Source of the DNA: JAMLIA01 sp039810005
Lineage (GTDB): Bacteria; Chloroflexota; Chloroflexia; Thermomicrobiales; CFX8
NCBI GenBank assembly: GCA_039810005.1
Contig: JBDHWD010000135.1
Span: 1-7,168 of the forward strand
DNA: 7,168 nt
Direction: 5' to 3'
This document shows positions 6,294-7,168 of the stretch, piece after piece. Under the pieces are notes generated by a model that was not told the DNA's origin, ran no database searches, and worked only from the letters and a program-made list of their open reading frames with translations. Made by a program: the position numbers and the translations under genes. The stretch's first letter is position 1. The number at the start of each line of letters is the position of its first letter.

Positions 6294-6511
6294 ATCCACT
6301 CCCAGATCCGGATAAAGATCGCGTCGATCCCGCCCAGAATCGCCCCAAGGATCGCCGCCATCGCGATGACGAGCAGCGTCAAATTCCGAGTGGTCTCCTG
6401 GTCCGGCCATGACACTTTGCGGATTTCCGTCATCGTGTCCCGCACCAGCGTTTGTAGCGACCCAATGAGTCCTGAGCGCGGCGCGCCCTTGCTTGTCGTC
6501 CTGGTCGACAT
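6284..6511 (-). CDS. secE: Preprotein translocase subunit SecE
   Basis: SecE is the essential clamp subunit of the SecYEG channel in the cytoplasmic membrane. The 75-residue protein is the short single-span type. A Thr/Ser/Arg-rich N-terminus precedes the amphipathic segment LQTLVRDTMTEIRKVSWPDQET with the signature RKVSWP (31-36). One membrane helix follows (about 44-68, LTLLVIAMAAILGAILGGIDAIF), ending IRIWEWIPS. The ATG at 6509-6511 has AGGAAGG closely upstream. Placement directly before nusG is the near-universal order. A short possible promoter and a terminator-like hairpin lie between it and tRNA-Trp. Confidence 0.95.
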   Translation of the reverse strand: MSTRTTSKGAPRSGLIGSLQTLVRDTMTEIRKVSWPDQETTRNLTLLVIAMAAILGAILGGIDAIFIRIWEWIPS

Positions 6512-6561
6512 GTCGCCTTCCTCGTCGCGTGGGCCGTGGCAGACCGCAGTACCATGTCGCG

Positions 6562-6590
6562 GCCATACCGGAGTAGTTCGGGGCTCTCAA
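6562..6590 (-). promoter_or_regulatory. Possible secE-nusG promoter
   Basis: On the minus strand TTGAGA (6585-6590) and TATGGC (6562-6567) are separated by 17 bases and lie downstream of the hairpin that follows tRNA-Trp. The -35 box is good but the -10 box matches the consensus in only three positions. Transcription would begin near 6555, about 44 bases before the secE start. Confidence 0.3.
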
Positions 6591-6599
6591 CACAAAGAC

Positions 6600-6624
6600 G
6601 GGGCGAGCGTCAGCGCTCCGCCCC
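6600..6624 (-). terminator. Terminator-like hairpin downstream of tRNA-Trp
   Basis: GGGGC/GCCCC (6600-6604 with 6620-6624) and GAGCG/CGCTC (6605-6609 with 6614-6618) form a 10-pair stem with one bulged base and a 4-base loop. The following minus-strand bases GTCTTTGTGTT are T-rich. It probably ends or weakens the tuf-rpmG-tRNA-Trp transcript before secE. Confidence 0.55.
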
Positions 6625-6651
6625 ACAACCGTCGCTTCAACTTCTATGCCA

Positions 6652-6672
6652 CCCTTCTCTCTGAGAGAAGGG
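6652..6672 (-). repeat. Perfect palindrome directly after tRNA-Trp
   Basis: CCCTTCTCT (6652-6660) and AGAGAAGGG (6664-6672) form a perfect 9-base stem with a 3-base loop, starting two bases beyond the tRNA-Trp discriminator base. No T-tract follows, so it is not a classical terminator. It may guide tRNA 3' processing or be a copy of a dispersed palindromic repeat. Confidence 0.55.
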
Positions 6673-6673
6673 G

Positions 6674-6746
<73 letters not shown>

Positions 6747-6761
6747 AGATTGTTAGCGCGG

Positions 6762-6932
6762 CTACCGCGTCTCGCGGAAGAGCCGATGCGAGCGACAGCG
6801 CGGGCAGTACTTCCGCAACTCCAGGCGACTCGGATCGTTCCGCCGATTCTTCTCGGAGGTGTATGGTCGCTCTTTGCACTCAGTGCATTCGAGCGTGATG
6901 ACCATCCGATCCGCCTTGCTCTTCTTCGCCAT
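6762..6932 (-). CDS. rpmG: 50S ribosomal protein L33
   Basis: L33 is a small large-subunit protein near the E site. The 56-residue product reads MAKKSKADRMVITLECTECK at its start and ends RSHRLFRETR. It keeps two cysteine pairs, C16-x-x-C19 and C43-x-x-C46, so it is the zinc-binding type rather than the cysteine-free zinc-independent paralogue. The middle has the family pattern YTSEKNRRNDPSRLELRKYCPRC. The ATG is at 6930-6932, with GGTGA about 6 bases upstream as a modest ribosome-binding site. The gene lies between tuf and tRNA-Trp. It is short and easily missed by length-filtered gene finding. Confidence 0.93.
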   Translation of the reverse strand: MAKKSKADRMVITLECTECKERPYTSEKNRRNDPSRLELRKYCPRCRSHRLFRETR

Positions 6933-6943
6933 TATACATCACC

Positions 6944-6964
6944 CACTTCCGGCGGTGGGAAGTG
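6944..6964 (-). promoter_or_regulatory. Hairpin next to the rpmG ribosome-binding site
   Basis: CACTTCC (6944-6950) pairs with GGAAGTG (6958-6964) around a 7-base loop. Three bases are shared with the larger upstream stem at 6962-6989, so the two cannot form fully together. The inner arm abuts the purine-rich region before the rpmG ATG and could influence its translation. Confidence 0.3.
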
Positions 6965-6989
6965 ACGGGCAGATTCACCTGCCCGTCAC
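6962..6989 (-). terminator. Hairpin between tuf and rpmG
   Basis: GTGACGGGCAG (6962-6972) and CTGCCCGTCAC (6979-6989) form a perfect 11-base stem with a 6-base loop, 54 bases after the tuf stop codon. The bases after it on the minus strand are TTCCC, so the T-tract is poor. It is likely a partial terminator or transcript-stabilising hairpin at the 3' end of tuf. Confidence 0.6.
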
Positions 6990-7043
6990 GGCAATAGTCC
7001 GATCTATGAGTCTATCGCACCAGCCAGCGTTTCGCCGCTGTCA

Positions 7044-7168
7044 TTACTGTGCGATCTTGGTGACGACACCAGCGCCGACGGTGCGACCACCTTCGCGAAT
7101 GGCGAAGCGCAGTCCCTCTTCGATGGCCACCGGCTGGATCAGCTCGACGTCCATCTGGATGTTGTCGC
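7044..7168 (-). CDS. tuf: Elongation factor Tu, C-terminal end (partial)
   Basis: EF-Tu delivers aminoacyl-tRNA to the ribosomal A site as a GTP complex. Only the last 40 residues are present because the gene runs off the window edge. The sequence DNIQMDVELIQPVAIEEGLR followed by FAIREGGRTVGAGVVTKIAQ is the highly conserved end of domain 3. The stop is TAA (7044-7046 in complement). The gene is followed by a strong hairpin and rpmG. Position upstream of rpmG, tRNA-Trp and secE is the common tuf location in bacteria with this cluster. Confidence 0.96.
   Translation of the reverse strand, partial: DNIQMDVELIQPVAIEEGLRFAIREGGRTVGAGVVTKIAQ

Noticed and set aside
6240..6626. Upstream extension of the nusG frame to 326 codons.
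   Set aside because: It overlaps secE in another frame and the residues resemble nothing in NusG; the GTG at 6239 gives a normal length.

Overview
The window is a core-genome segment of a moderately high-GC bacterium. It carries two transcription units that converge near position 2268. Gene content and protein style suggest a Chloroflexota member, perhaps Thermomicrobia-like: a zinc-type L33 lies between tuf and tRNA-Trp, the ANTAR regulator resembles PdtaR, and CdaA/CdaR are joined in one operon. That assignment is an impression from sequence alone, without any search.

Plus strand, 70-2266: a two-gene cyclic di-AMP module. The membrane diadenylate cyclase gene cdaA overlaps cdaR (a YbbR-domain regulator) by 8 bases, so the two are probably translationally coupled.

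Minus strand, read from 7168 down to 2270: the 3' end of tuf (EF-Tu), rpmG (L33, 56 aa), tRNA-Trp(CCA), secE, nusG, rplK (L11), rplA (L1), an L10-type leader, rplJ (L10), rplL (L7/L12), a strong hairpin, tRNA-Pro(GGG) and an orphan ANTAR response regulator. This is the familiar translation, secretion and antitermination cluster, except that rplL is followed by tRNA-Pro and the regulator rather than by rpoB-rpoC.

How the parts work together: EF-Tu, L33, L11, L1, L10 and L7/L12 supply the elongation factor and the large-subunit stalk and GTPase centre. SecE is a subunit of the SecYEG translocon. NusG couples RNA polymerase to Rho or to the ribosome. The intergenic gaps hold several good inverted repeats (tuf-rpmG, after tRNA-Trp, across the secE stop, nusG-rplK, the rplJ leader, after rplL). 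These probably partition the long transcript through termination, attenuation or processing.

I see no mobile element, CRISPR array, phage gene or clearly new system. The points most worth a second look are an RHR-to-RHQ change in the CdaA nucleotide-binding motif, the L10 leader with its attenuator hairpin, the missing rpoBC linkage, and a palindrome directly after tRNA-Trp that may belong to a dispersed repeat family.
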